A stretch of 64,000 nt of DNA, taken from Peptococcaceae bacterium BRH_c8a (lineage in GTDB: Bacteria > Bacillota > Desulfotomaculia > Desulfotomaculales > Desulfallaceae). Shown piece after piece: positions 10,336 to 20,694 of the stretch (position 1 is its first letter; every line of letters begins with the position of its first letter). Location of the stretch: assembly GCA_000961575.1 (NCBI GenBank), contig LADP01000003.1, positions 62,001-126,000 of the forward strand, written 5' to 3'. A program made the translations under genes and the position numbers. The notes beneath the pieces are model-generated. The model saw only the letters and a program-made list of their open reading frames with translations. It did not search any database and was not told the origin of the DNA.

Positions 10336-10779
10336 TTATGCACCTAAAAGCTTGGCCCGCTTGACGCCGATAGTATTATGCAGTAATTTTAGCAGCTTTT
10401 CCGGATCACAGCTCAGGCCCGAGGTTTCTATGGTCACAGTAGCTGAAGCAACCCCCTGCTGAGGTAGATTCTGGTTAATAGTTACAATGTTGCCTCCTAC
10501 CGCAGCGATGCTGCTGAGTACCGATGACAGCACCCCGGAACGGTGCTCCAGTATAATTTCCAAGGTCATGGTCTGATCCCGGTTCCAGCGGTTGAATGGG
10601 TATACTTTATCCTTATATTTATAAAATGCACTGCGGCTTAAATTAACCTTGTCTACTGCTTCGGCAACGGTTAATACCTTACCGGCCAGCAGCAGTTCTT
10701 TAGCCTGTACCGTTTTGCTGATTGCTTCAGGCAGAATGTCCTCTTGTACCAAAAAAAACCGAGATTCTTTGCCTGCCAC
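10336..10779 (-). CDS. ACT domain-containing protein, PheB-like
   Basis: N-terminal HTH-like region and ACT domain (LEIILEHRSGVLSSVLSSIAAVGGNIVTINQ). Confidence 0.85.
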   Translation of the reverse strand: MAGKESRFFLVQEDILPEAISKTVQAKELLLAGKVLTVAEAVDKVNLSRSAFYKYKDKVYPFNRWNRDQTMTLEIILEHRSGVLSSVLSSIAAVGGNIVTINQNLPQQGVASATVTIETSGLSCDPEKLLKLLHNTIGVKRAKLLGA

Positions 10780-11033
10780 TCAGTTGCACCTCCCGGGCAG
10801 TCCACTTAGTGCGGATATAAATCCATGCACGATAGACATTATATCATTGGCCGGTATATCTGGCAATCATTTACCTGTAAAAAAAACAAAGAAAAACCAT
10901 TAAAAATGGGATGTTGTTTGCGCCCCAACGCAAAAAAAAGAATAGCCCTTTAGCACAAGATAAAAGGTGCATTCTTTTTTTGCCTAACCCAAATTAAGAA
11001 ACAATTCAGTTATAATTGTTTTGGATATTTGAA

Positions 11034-11066
11034 CAAAAAAAAAACCGAGCCTTGCGGCCGGTTTTA
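11034..11066 (-). terminator. Terminator overlapping spoIVA stop
   Basis: Minus strand ctaaaaccggccgcaaggctcggttttttttt. Confidence 0.75.
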
Positions 11067-12545
11067 GATGATGATACAGATTAAACCTCCACTACCTTCA
11101 TTAACAATGCGTTGTACTGTCTCCTGCAGTTTATCCTGCGCGTTTTCCGGCATCCGCGTTAATTTGTTCTGAATGCCTTCCCGCACCAGGTCACTGACAG
11201 ATTTGCCGAAGATTTCCGAATCCCAAATTTTGCGTGGATTCTCTTCGAATTCGTTAAGCATATAACGGACCAGTTCCTCGCACTGCTTTTCGGTGCCGAT
11301 GATGGGGGTAATTTCAGTATTGATATTGGCATTAATCATATGGATGGAGGGGGCACTCGCTTTAAGCTTAACGCCAAAACGGCTGCCCTGCCTGATTAAT
11401 TCAGGTTCCTCCAGGAGCATATCATCCACGGCAGGGTTGACTACCCCGTACCCGTTTTCGCGCACCTCCATCAGGGCGGCGGACACTTTATCGTACTCGC
11501 GCTTGGCAACGGCCAGTTCCCTGACCAGTCTGAACAACTGGTGATCCCCTTCCAGTTGGAACCCCGTTTCTTCTTGCAGTACCCGGTAAAATAGTTCGGG
11601 CTTGGATATAATCTCTATGGCTGCAGTACCGGTGCCCAGGTCCATGTTTTTCAGGTTAACCTGTTGCACCATCTCATACCCGCCTAGTCTTTCCACTGCC
11701 CCGTCAATGTCCCTGAGGCGCCTTACCTGCTGTACCGTTTCCTGTACCGCTCCGTCAAACTGATCCCGCAGCCAGTGTTTCGGTTCCAATTCCTCCACCC
11801 AAAGTGGCATAGAAATAGACACTTCGTTAACCGGGAATTCAAACAGTGCCTTTTCCATTACCAGCAGGATATCCTGCTGATTCATCTCGGCGCAGTTAAC
11901 CGGCACAACCGGAACATCGTACTTTTCAGCCAATTCGTCTGCCAGCATAAGCGTATCCTCGCCATCAGGTTCGGTGCTGTTCAGTACTAGTAAGAATGGC
12001 CGGCTGATTTCCTTAAGCTCCTGGACTACCCTTTCCTCGGCGGGGACAAAATCGTCCCTATCAATATCGGTGGTAGTGCCGTCGGTGGTGACCACAATGC
12101 CGATGGTGGAGTGCTCACTGATAACTTTTCTGGTACCAATCTCGGCGGCTTCCTCGAACGGGATCGGATCGTCAAACCATGGAGTGGATACCATGCGCGG
12201 GTTGCCTTCTTCATCCTCGTAACCCAGAGCCCCTTCCACCCGGTAGCCCACGCAGTCTACCAAGCGTACTTTGACCTTTAAATTGGGGCTGATTTCAACT
12301 TCCACTGCTTCGTTTGGTACAAACTTTGGTTCAGTGGTCATGATGGTTTTGCCGTTCCCGCTTTGGGGCAATTCATCCCTGGCTCTTTCTTTTTCGTAGT
12401 CGTTTTCAATGTTCGGTATAACCATTAGTTCCATAAACCGCTTGATGAAAGTTGATTTCCCCGTCCTTACGCCGCCGCTTACACCCAAGTAAATATCGCC
12501 TTCGGTGCGTTCCGCTATATCGCGGAAAATATCATACTTTTCCAT
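11064..12545 (-). CDS. spoIVA: Stage IV sporulation protein A (morphogenetic ATPase)
   Basis: MEKYDIFRDIAERTEGDIYLGVSGGVRTGKSTFIKRFMELMVIPNI; C-terminus GGLICIII. Confidence 0.97.
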   Translation of the reverse strand: MEKYDIFRDIAERTEGDIYLGVSGGVRTGKSTFIKRFMELMVIPNIENDYEKERARDELPQSGNGKTIMTTEPKFVPNEAVEVEISPNLKVKVRLVDCVGYRVEGALGYEDEEGNPRMVSTPWFDDPIPFEEAAEIGTRKVISEHSTIGIVVTTDGTTTDIDRDDFVPAEERVVQELKEISRPFLLVLNSTEPDGEDTLMLADELAEKYDVPVVPVNCAEMNQQDILLVMEKALFEFPVNEVSISMPLWVEELEPKHWLRDQFDGAVQETVQQVRRLRDIDGAVERLGGYEMVQQVNLKNMDLGTGTAAIEIISKPELFYRVLQEETGFQLEGDHQLFRLVRELAVAKREYDKVSAALMEVRENGYGVVNPAVDDMLLEEPELIRQGSRFGVKLKASAPSIHMINANINTEITPIIGTEKQCEELVRYMLNEFEENPRKIWDSEIFGKSVSDLVREGIQNKLTRMPENAQDKLQETVQRIVNEGSGGLICIII

Positions 12546-12935
12546 GAACGCACTCCTCCTTTAAAAAAAGTGCAAAATTTATCTGCAACTTGTTAAAACC
12601 CGTTTAGAGCATCCCCCCCACCGTCTGGAAGGACGGTGATATAAGCCGTTGTTACGGCGAGTGAACATTTTTTTCCAGTGGCATACAGTAACAATATATA
12701 TATATGAGGTATATTACCGTTTATTACTAAATATAAAAAATTATTTAGCCGCAAGATGAGGTATTTAAATTTTAAATCTAGAAGGAAAACTTGTCCTCGT
12801 GTCGAATATTTTGGCATTAAGGAAAGGGGACACCCCTCAGCTTAAGGGTAAGGGCTTTGGGGTCGAGGAATGTCCCCAACGTATGAAAGGGGACACACCT
12901 TACCTGACAAAACCTAAACAACGAAAGGAGTATTT

Positions 12936-13562
12936 ATGGGCAAAAGATTATTATTGGTTTTGTGCAGTTCCTTAATTATTCTAACTATGGTTTCCGGTGA
13001 GGCGCTGGCTGTTCCCATGCAACGCACTGTTACTGTAGTTGACGGCAGGGATAATATTGTCTTCCAGGAAAATATCCTATACAGCAATACATATAAAAAA
13101 CCTGAAACAAAAATTACTGCAAATACTGTAGTAACAACAGAAAACGTTATTAAAGAACGTAGCCCTGTACCGGCAACTTCCCGGGGTGGCACGGATGTGC
13201 GCCAGGTCTTAAAGACTGCCTCCGATTTGCTGGGTAAATCATATATTTACGGAGCCAGCGGTCCAAACAGTTTTGACTGTTCGGGGTTTACCATGTATGT
13301 GTATCAAAAACATGGCGTTAATCTGCCGCACAACGCTGCGGCTCAGTTTAGTTACGGCGTGAAGGTAGCACGCGGGGATCTGGTAGCCGGCGATCTGGTA
13401 TTCTTCGGTTATTACGGCAGTGCCGGCATCAATCACGTGGGTATTTACACCGGTGAAGGAAAATTTATTCATTCTTCAACTAAACAGGGAGTAATAATAA
13501 CAGCGCTGGATTCGGCCTATTACGCCAGCAATTATAAAGGCGCGGTGCGCGTACTGCGTTAG
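12936..13562 (+). CDS. NlpC/P60 family secreted cell-wall peptidase
   Basis: Signal peptide; NlpC/P60 catalytic motif NSFDCSGFTMYVYQKHG and NHVGIYTGEGKFIH. Confidence 0.9.
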   Translation: MGKRLLLVLCSSLIILTMVSGEALAVPMQRTVTVVDGRDNIVFQENILYSNTYKKPETKITANTVVTTENVIKERSPVPATSRGGTDVRQVLKTASDLLGKSYIYGASGPNSFDCSGFTMYVYQKHGVNLPHNAAAQFSYGVKVARGDLVAGDLVFFGYYGSAGINHVGIYTGEGKFIHSSTKQGVIITALDSAYYASNYKGAVRVLR

Positions 13563-13595
13563 CTAACCGGGAATTAAAAACCGCAAAAACGTACA

Positions 13596-13632
13596 AAATG
13601 CCACTGGGACGAGCTGTCCGGTGGCATTTTTA
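13596..13632 (+). terminator. Intrinsic terminator
   Basis: aaaatgccac...gtggcattttt. Confidence 0.75.
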
Positions 13633-13674
13633 ATCATTGCTCAAGTTGTCATCGACTAAATATACATATGTACC

Positions 13675-14745
13675 TTACGCTTTGTCCCCTTTGTCACAGT
13701 CGGCCCACCAAGTGACCCTGGTCAAAGCCACTTCCTCCACCTCGTGTGTTTTGGTGCGGGTCATCAGGTTTTTTACCGTCTGGGAAGGATGCAACCCTTC
13801 AAACAAAACCCGGTATATTTGCTCGGTGATGGGCATTTCCACGCCCCATTTCTTGGCCAGCCCGCGGGTGGCTCTAGTTGTGCGTACACCCTCCACTACC
13901 ATGTCTACATCTTCAAGCGCTTCATAAAGTTTCTTGCCCCGGCCGATTTCAATACCGGCCCGGCGGTTACGGCTATGCATACTGGTACAGGTTACAATAA
14001 GATCCCCCAATCCGGCCAGTCCGGCAAAGGTTAACGGATTGGCGTGCATAGCCAGGCCCAGACGAGTGATTTCGGTCAGGCCTCTGGTCATCAACGCTGC
14101 CTTGGCATTGTCACTGCCGATTAACCCGTCGATGATACCGGTGCCCAGGGCAATAATGTTTTTTAATGCACCGCCAATTTCCACTCCAGTTATATCAGGG
14201 TTAGTGTACACCCTGAATTTTTCCCCCATAAAAAGATCCTGAGCAGATTGGGCATATTCTAGGGAAGCCGATGCGATCACCACCGCCGTGGGCATTTTTT
14301 GCGCTACCTCTTCGGCATGACTGGGGCCGGAAAGCACAGCGTAATCACCGGCCCGTTCTGCTCCCGCGACCTGGGTAAATACCTCGGACATTCTAAGCAA
14401 TGTATCTTCCTCAATGCCCTTGGCTGTGTTGACCACCAGGGTGCCGGGAGTGATTAAGGGGATGGCTAATTCAAGCACCTCTCTGAAGCTGTGCGACGGT
14501 GCACTAGATATCACCGCCACCGAGCCCGCCAGGGTTTCTTCAATATCGGCCGTTACTATAACTTGTTTGGGTAACCGGATCCCCGGCAGGTAACGCGTGT
14601 TTTCCCCGGTTGTAATTATCTTTTCGACCTGCTGTAGCCGCCTGGACCACAGGTACACAACATTATCGAGGGAGGCCAGGTGGCAGGCCAGAGCAGTGCC
14701 CCAACTACCGGCGCCCAGGACTGCGACCTTGTTCTTAACCGTCAT
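13675..14745 (-). CDS. gpsA: Glycerol-3-phosphate dehydrogenase (NAD(P)+)
   Basis: [38 protein letters not shown]. Confidence 0.95.
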   Translation of the reverse strand: MTVKNKVAVLGAGSWGTALACHLASLDNVVYLWSRRLQQVEKIITTGENTRYLPGIRLPKQVIVTADIEETLAGSVAVISSAPSHSFREVLELAIPLITPGTLVVNTAKGIEEDTLLRMSEVFTQVAGAERAGDYAVLSGPSHAEEVAQKMPTAVVIASASLEYAQSAQDLFMGEKFRVYTNPDITGVEIGGALKNIIALGTGIIDGLIGSDNAKAALMTRGLTEITRLGLAMHANPLTFAGLAGLGDLIVTCTSMHSRNRRAGIEIGRGKKLYEALEDVDMVVEGVRTTRATRGLAKKWGVEMPITEQIYRVLFEGLHPSQTVKNLMTRTKTHEVEEVALTRVTWWADCDKGDKA

Positions 14746-14747
14746 AT

Positions 14748-15347
14748 TTATTTACGCCCCCCCTTCGTTACTTTAAACTCTGTCCCGTCTAGTATTCTGC
14801 TGATATTGGCCCGGTGTTTATACACCGCCAGCACCGCCATGGCTGCGCCGAAGGTGATGTGCCACGGGCTCATTTTTATTATTGCCATGGTTACCGGTAT
14901 CGACACGGCGGCCAAAATGGAGCCCAGTGACACGTATCTGGTGACGGCAACCGTGGTGATCCAAACGACAAAACCTACTAAAACCAATATCGGTGACATA
15001 GCCAAAACAACTCCACCGCCGGTGGCAATCATCTTGCCGCCTTTAAAGCGCAGGAACACAGACCAACTGTGACCACATATGGCGGCTATGGCAGCCAGCA
15101 GTTCAGTTTCAATGCCGCCTAAGTATTTCCCGATTAAAACGGCAGCCGCTCCCTTGCCCATATCCAACAGCAGCACCGCCAGCCCCGGCACCGGCCCCAT
15201 GTTGCGCCACACGTTAGTGGCGCCGATGTTCCCGCTGCCATGTTCCATAATGTCGATCCCTTTTAACCTGGCCAGCAAGTAGCCAAAGGGAATTGAACCA
15301 ATTAGGTAGCTAATAACGACAGCTAGAAAAGTGTCCAAAAACTTCAC
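14748..15347 (-). CDS. plsY: Acyl-phosphate glycerol-3-phosphate acyltransferase
   Basis: [28 protein letters not shown]. Confidence 0.95.
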   Translation of the reverse strand: MKFLDTFLAVVISYLIGSIPFGYLLARLKGIDIMEHGSGNIGATNVWRNMGPVPGLAVLLLDMGKGAAAVLIGKYLGGIETELLAAIAAICGHSWSVFLRFKGGKMIATGGGVVLAMSPILVLVGFVVWITTVAVTRYVSLGSILAAVSIPVTMAIIKMSPWHITFGAAMAVLAVYKHRANISRILDGTEFKVTKGGRK

Positions 15348-15370
15348 TTCCTTAATTGGGTCTTAGAGGT

Positions 15371-16693
15371 TTAGTATTTACTATCCCTCTTGCGCATTAC
15401 CAACCGTATCGGTGTGCCTTCGAAACCGTATGCATCACGCAGGCGGTTTTCAAGGTAGCGCAGGTAGGAAAAATGCATCAGTTCTGGTTCATTTACAAAA
15501 AGGATAAAAGTGGGGGGCTTTACTCCAGCCTGGGTGATGTAAAATATCTTTAACCGGTGGCCCTTATCGGTTGGCGCCGGGTTGCGCAACACGGCATCCC
15601 TTAATAAATCATTCAAACCGCTGGTAGAAACGCGCATGTTTTGCTGCTCGCTGACATAATCAACCAGTTCCAGAACCCGGTGGATGCGCTGCCGGGTCAA
15701 AGCGCTGGCAAACAGCACCGGAGCGTACTGCATAAAGCCCAGCCCTTCCCGCAGATCTTCCACATAACGGTTAGAGGTCTTATCATCCTTTTCCACCAAA
15801 TCCCACTTGTTAACAATTAGTATTATACCTTTACCTTTTTCATGAACATAGCCGGCAATTTTTTTGTCCTGCTCGGTAAGGCGTTCTACCGCATCAATCA
15901 TCATCAAGGCTACGTCGCCACGGTCTATGGCACGCAGCGAACGAATGACACTGTATTTTTCGGTGGATTGATCAATACGGCTGCGGCGCCGCATACCTGC
16001 GGTATCGATAAGTGTATACGCCTTATCGCCACGCACTACGCGGGTGTCAATAGCATCCCGGGTGGTGCCGGGGATGTCGCTGACAATAACCCGTTCCTCG
16101 CCCAAGATGGCATTAACCAAAGAAGATTTGCCTACGTTGGGGCGACCCACCACGGTAATTTTAACTAGATCTTCTTCCTCTTCCGGTTCTTCCGGAGGCG
16201 GCAGTTCATCCAGAACCATGTCCAGCAAGTCACCGGTGTTCCTGCCCTCCATGGCAGAAATGGGCAGCGGCTCACCCAACCCCAGGCGGTAAAAGTCGTA
16301 AAGGAGGCTTTTATTATCAAAGTTCTCCACCTTGTTGGCCACCAAAATGACGGGCTTTTCGGATTTGCGCAGTACCTGCCCCACTTCCTCATCAATCCCG
16401 GTTAGCCCGGCCCGGGCATCCACTATGAACAGCACCAGGTCAGCGTCACGGATGGCCAGTTCAGCTTGGCCGCGCACACGCGAAGCAAACACTCCTTCGT
16501 CCTGGTAGTCCAAACCGCCGGTATCAACCAGCGTAAAACTCCGGCCGTTCCATTCGGCATTCTGGTAGAGCCGGTCTCTGGTTATGCCGGGCAGACCTTC
16601 AACAATAGCCACCCGGCCTCCTACAATGCGGTTAAATAAGGTTGATTTGCCCACGTTTGGTCGTCCTATAATAGCTACAATTGGTTCGGCCAT
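15371..16693 (-). CDS. der: Ribosome biogenesis GTPase Der
   Basis: Tandem G domains ([28 protein letters not shown]). Confidence 0.97.
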   Translation of the reverse strand: MAEPIVAIIGRPNVGKSTLFNRIVGGRVAIVEGLPGITRDRLYQNAEWNGRSFTLVDTGGLDYQDEGVFASRVRGQAELAIRDADLVLFIVDARAGLTGIDEEVGQVLRKSEKPVILVANKVENFDNKSLLYDFYRLGLGEPLPISAMEGRNTGDLLDMVLDELPPPEEPEEEEDLVKITVVGRPNVGKSSLVNAILGEERVIVSDIPGTTRDAIDTRVVRGDKAYTLIDTAGMRRRSRIDQSTEKYSVIRSLRAIDRGDVALMMIDAVERLTEQDKKIAGYVHEKGKGIILIVNKWDLVEKDDKTSNRYVEDLREGLGFMQYAPVLFASALTRQRIHRVLELVDYVSEQQNMRVSTSGLNDLLRDAVLRNPAPTDKGHRLKIFYITQAGVKPPTFILFVNEPELMHFSYLRYLENRLRDAYGFEGTPIRLVMRKRDSKY

Positions 16694-16694
16694 T

Positions 16695-18002
16695 TTAACG
16701 CACCATCTCTCTCACAATATCTTTTGGCCCGTCCACAGGTATAACCGGTACCCCAAACCGGCGGGAAAGCTCCTCTACGGTAACGTCGTCCAGAAAGGTT
16801 GACTCACCCTCCCGTAACATCACCGAGGGAATAAATACTTTATCGCCCAGTTCATGCCCGGTTAACCCATCGATTAGATCCTGGCCGGTAAGCAGTCCGG
16901 CTACAGTAACATTATGGCCGAAAAAGTTGTTCTTCAAAACATAAAGCACTGCTTCCACTTCATCTATACAGTTAAGCTCGTCCACCACCTGCTGTAACAG
17001 CGGTCCGGCCAGTGAACCGGTAACTACTGCCAACCGTAACGGTTTAGTGACAGCCCCGGGCAGTTGGCGCCGGGCTCTGCTCCATTGATCTTTGAAAATC
17101 CGAACCAGGCCGACACCGTTCTCGGTTTGAGGAAAACCGCCATAACGGGCAGCCGAGGGTACAGTGACGCCGGCGGTGAGGTAGAACTCGTCACTGGCAA
17201 AAACCAGTGGGTATTCGTACTGGGATTGGAAGATTTTTTGCCAACGGTGCACCTGATCAACTACCACCCTGGCTTCTTCAGGCTGGTACGGGCGCAGGTG
17301 AAACAGCCCCCGCCGGTAGGCAGTGAGACCCACCGGAACCACCGCCAGCGAGCGAACCGCCGGCCAAAGGGAACCGAGATCCCCAATGGTGCGCTCCAGT
17401 TCGTCACCGTCGTTTATACCAGGACACAAAACAGCCTGGGTGTGCATTTCAATACCGGCTTGGGCTAGGAATTGTAATTGATCCATCACGCGGCCGGCCC
17501 GGGCATGACCCATCATTTTTTGGCGCAAATCCGGGTTGGTGGTATGTATTGAAACATACATCGGACTCATCCGCATGCGGGCTATGCGGTCTAGTTCAGC
17601 GGTTCCGGTGTTGGTCAGGGTGATAAAGTTACCTTGGGCGAAGGACAGGCGATAATCATCGTCCTTTACATATAGGGATGGGCGCATCTTGGCAGGCATC
17701 TGATCAACAAAACAAAAAATGCACTTATTCTGGCAGCGGCGGGTACGTCCGATGCCCTCACTGTCAAAATTAACCCCCAAAGTTTCGTCAAAATCCTTTT
17801 CGATTTCTAGTAGCCACTGCTCACCGTTATTTTTTTGCACCAGTACCTGCAGGTTTTCATCAGCGCAGTAAAATTTGTAATCAATGATGTCTTCAATATC
17901 TGTTCCGTTGACTTGCAGGATGGTATCACCTTGCTCCACGCCCATTTCCGCGGCGATACTGTCATGGTCAACGTCTTTAACTACCAACCCCCGGGTCTGC
18001 AT
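16695..18002 (-). CDS. DUF512 family protein (PDZ-like N-terminus, radical-SAM-like cysteine cluster)
   Basis: PDZ-like N-term; [18 protein letters not shown] cluster. Confidence 0.85.
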   Translation of the reverse strand: MQTRGLVVKDVDHDSIAAEMGVEQGDTILQVNGTDIEDIIDYKFYCADENLQVLVQKNNGEQWLLEIEKDFDETLGVNFDSEGIGRTRRCQNKCIFCFVDQMPAKMRPSLYVKDDDYRLSFAQGNFITLTNTGTAELDRIARMRMSPMYVSIHTTNPDLRQKMMGHARAGRVMDQLQFLAQAGIEMHTQAVLCPGINDGDELERTIGDLGSLWPAVRSLAVVPVGLTAYRRGLFHLRPYQPEEARVVVDQVHRWQKIFQSQYEYPLVFASDEFYLTAGVTVPSAARYGGFPQTENGVGLVRIFKDQWSRARRQLPGAVTKPLRLAVVTGSLAGPLLQQVVDELNCIDEVEAVLYVLKNNFFGHNVTVAGLLTGQDLIDGLTGHELGDKVFIPSVMLREGESTFLDDVTVEELSRRFGVPVIPVDGPKDIVREMVR

Positions 18003-18059
18003 GGGAATATTTCCTCCAATGGTATTATTGCTTGTTACATTATCTGATAGCCGGGGGAG

Positions 18060-18509
18060 TTAGTCAAGACAGGCCTGTTTAATTAGTCTGGCGTCCTTGA
18101 TAAGGCCGTCGTAAATGTCTTCAATGCTGCGGTGAATCAGACCCAGACCGGTGTCGCGCAGTAAGGGCAGTTTGGTCAGCCATGTCCCGACTGTCATTAC
18201 AGGCGTCTTTTCATAATCAAGCTTGACCAGTGTGTAGTTTTCAATTTGGTAAAGACCCAAAAAGCTGGTTATAGCCCTTTGCACCATGTCGCCTTGCCCG
18301 TGGGTCCACAGGGCCAGACATTTTTCACCGTCTGCTTCTTTTTCAAAACTATATATGCTGGCGTCACCCTTACCCATCCCGTGGTGCAGAACACTTGCCA
18401 ATTCTTCTATTTGCGGGCGTCTGTCGGCCGGAAGCCGGCCGGTGCGGATAGCTGCTGCCAGGATTGAGAACGGAAAACCGGTATCGCTGTAAAATATCAA
18501 TTGTTTCAC
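18060..18509 (-). CDS. DUF3189 family protein (copy 1)
   Basis: Short protein with LIFYSDTGFPFSILAAAIRTGRLP; paralogous architecture to the adjacent DUF3189 copy. Confidence 0.65.
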   Translation of the reverse strand: MKQLIFYSDTGFPFSILAAAIRTGRLPADRRPQIEELASVLHHGMGKGDASIYSFEKEADGEKCLALWTHGQGDMVQRAITSFLGLYQIENYTLVKLDYEKTPVMTVGTWLTKLPLLRDTGLGLIHRSIEDIYDGLIKDARLIKQACLD

Positions 18510-18970
18510 TAACCGTTGCTCTCCTCAGCTAATACGTTGCGCACTAGCTTAATTATTTCCGGGTAAGCCCAAACCGTCCCCAGAGTGACCAGCGGGCGGC
18601 CGGTTTTAATCCACCGGAATCGACGGGATAAGAAACCGCCTATTTTCATGCTGATGTTAACCTTGTGCATTACATTAACCAGCCGGTAGCTGTCTGCCGG
18701 AAGGTTAAAATTTTGAGCCAATCCGTTAACAACGTTTTCCAGGATGTAAGGCTTACCTCTCTGCCCGGCAAAATATACCTCGTTTCCCATGCTGTCCACA
18801 CCCAACAATGTAATATCGCCATGATCGTTACCTTCCCGGGTATCGAAGAATGGCAAAGACAACAATTCCCGGGGGCTTGGTGATCGATCACGGGATAAAC
18901 GGCCCAAGTGAGCGGAGGCAGCGGTAACAGAGGAGTGTGTACCTCCAAAACAATGGTAAATTATTTTCAT
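18509..18970 (-). CDS. DUF3189 family protein (copy 2)
   Basis: MKIIYHCFGGTHSSVTAASAHLGRLSRDRSPS. Confidence 0.75.
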   Translation of the reverse strand: MKIIYHCFGGTHSSVTAASAHLGRLSRDRSPSPRELLSLPFFDTREGNDHGDITLLGVDSMGNEVYFAGQRGKPYILENVVNGLAQNFNLPADSYRLVNVMHKVNISMKIGGFLSRRFRWIKTGRPLVTLGTVWAYPEIIKLVRNVLAEESNG

Positions 18971-18980
18971 TTTGCATCAC

Positions 18981-19169
18981 CTAGTGTTTGACGATGTAAT
19001 ATACTCCGTTTTCCAGGTCGTGCACCATGGCGTCCAGGGTGCTGGCCAGGTACCGGGCAACTTTTTCTTTTTCCTCTTCACTGTCGGCTATGAAAATCGG
19101 CACGGCCCCGGTGACCTTATTTCTATCGGTGGTGATCACGGCCAGGATTCCCTTGGCTGCTTCGCTCAT
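18981..19169 (-). CDS. Small protein, 'capping complex subunit for YIEGIA'-like
   Basis: 62-aa ORF immediately downstream of the YIEGIA gene; ILAVITTDRNKVTGAVPIFIADSEEEKEKVARYLA. Confidence 0.7.
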   Translation of the reverse strand: MSEAAKGILAVITTDRNKVTGAVPIFIADSEEEKEKVARYLASTLDAMVHDLENGVYYIVKH

Positions 19170-19198
19170 TTATTCACCCCCATCGCAACGGTGCCGGA

Positions 19199-20122
19199 TT
19201 AATCCGATGCAATCCGTCCGGCCTGGGTTTTTAATGGTTTAAGGCGGGCACTTTCTAGCAAAGGTGTCCTTCTTACCGCAGCCAGAAGCGCCTCGATATC
19301 CTTTTCCATGGGCACTATGTAAAGCGCTACTGCTCCGGTGTCGATGTTTTTGCGCACCAGCGGGGTAAATTCCGGCATGTCTACTTCGTTTTTGCTGCCC
19401 ATAATCACCGCCGCGGTGTGCGAGATGGCCATGCGCTGGCCCATGTCGTGCAATGTGGCCCGGGAATTGTCATTTAAAGGTTTAATCATTACTCCCAGCG
19501 CGTCATGCAATATTTTTTCTCTGGATTCCCGCAAGCCCACCGTCATGATGTTAATATCACCGACAAAAAGAAGGGTATCTTTGAAATGAATTTTGGCCGG
19601 CGCAACCTCGCAGATGTCGCCAACTACTTCGCCGGCCATAAACCTGACGCTGGCGAGCAGTAGAACCACAGCTGCTGCCAAGGCCTGCCAAACTCCGGCC
19701 AGGGCGACGGCGCTGGTGATAAAAGATGTGGCCATTACCAGGTAGTTACGGGCTTCAAATGTTCTGGCAATACCTTCAATATAGTCTTTGCCTCGCTTTT
19801 CCAGCCTCATTTCCTCAAGGTTTTGCAGGGTTTCCCGTTCAATGTTTCTAATTTCCCGAAACTGTTGGGCGGCCAGGGCCAAAAAAGTGAAAGCGGTAAA
19901 ATCTTTATTCATCAGGGCGGGCACCGCGACGGCACCCAGGGCAGCCGCAATGGCCCCCAGTGAAAGGTGCGATATTAACCCGTGGGGGTAACCCGGATAC
20001 TGGCGATAATCCAATCGCATCAGAAAAATGCGTGTAATTATCCCGGCCAGACTACCGGCGATTATGTTAAATAGGTATGGTTCCAACCGGCTCACACCTT
20101 CAATTCCTCTATTTGGGGACAT
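19199..20122 (-). CDS. YIEGIA family membrane protein
   Basis: Contains the literal GKDYIEGIARTFEARNY motif; multiple TM segments. Confidence 0.85.
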   Translation of the reverse strand: MSPNRGIEGVSRLEPYLFNIIAGSLAGIITRIFLMRLDYRQYPGYPHGLISHLSLGAIAAALGAVAVPALMNKDFTAFTFLALAAQQFREIRNIERETLQNLEEMRLEKRGKDYIEGIARTFEARNYLVMATSFITSAVALAGVWQALAAAVVLLLASVRFMAGEVVGDICEVAPAKIHFKDTLLFVGDINIMTVGLRESREKILHDALGVMIKPLNDNSRATLHDMGQRMAISHTAAVIMGSKNEVDMPEFTPLVRKNIDTGAVALYIVPMEKDIEALLAAVRRTPLLESARLKPLKTQAGRIASD

Positions 20123-20199
20123 ACAAAAAGTAATGAAAGGCGCGCGCGATGGAAAACTAATTATAACGGCGCCTTTCTTATAATGGTAATTTAATAGGT

Positions 20200-20650
20200 T
20201 TATGTCATTTTGAACGAAGTGAAGAATCTAGATCCTTCGATACGCCCAGGATGACAAAGCCCAAAGTCTATTTTAGGGTAGACCACCATGCCGCTATGCG
20301 GCGCCATCAGTAGGATGAAAAACCACCTTCGCGGCGATCCGGTGATATCCGGAGCGAACGGTGCACCTGGATGCGTTGAATAGTGCAGCAACGCAAAAGC
20401 AAGTAAGAACCTACTTTAAACTTAAAACCTTGGATGCTTTTGCGTTAAAGCTGCACGTTTTAATCATGGCATGCGCCGCAGGCGCTTGCCTCGTCATAGC
20501 CCCGAATTCATAGCTGCTTAGGGCGTAGCCAAACGGGTATGCAGTTTGTGCCGTGCGGTAACAATAACCCGCTCCGATCACAACAATAAGAATTGCAAGA
20601 GAGAGCGGAGCGATATCACCGGAGCGCAGCGTCCACTACAACCCACATTA
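20200..20650. other. Structured intergenic region of unknown function
   Basis: Long bulged hairpin 20383-20401/20435-20456, 12-bp inverted repeat 20338-20349/20612-20623, small GC hairpins at 20290-20302 and ~20471-20491; no credible ORF. Confidence 0.5.
20206..20256. repeat. REP-like repeat copy
   Basis: gtcattttgaacgaagtgaagaatctagatccttcgatacgcccaggatgac. Confidence 0.85.
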
Positions 20651-20694
20651 AATGTATTTTCAGGGTAACTAAGGTTATTTTTTAACAACAATGC

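Noticed and set aside
12593-12817. 74-aa minus ORF upstream of spoIVA
   Set aside because: AT-rich intergenic, no RBS or recognisable domain; probably chance.
16695-18002. Classic radical SAM CxxxCxxC enzyme
   Set aside because: The cluster reads CQNKCIFC, compatible with radical-SAM-like DUF512, but no specific reaction can be claimed, so only the DUF-level call is kept.
20200-20391. 63-aa minus ORF in the structured intergenic region
   Set aside because: Overlaps a REP-like repeat; no RBS; likely non-coding.
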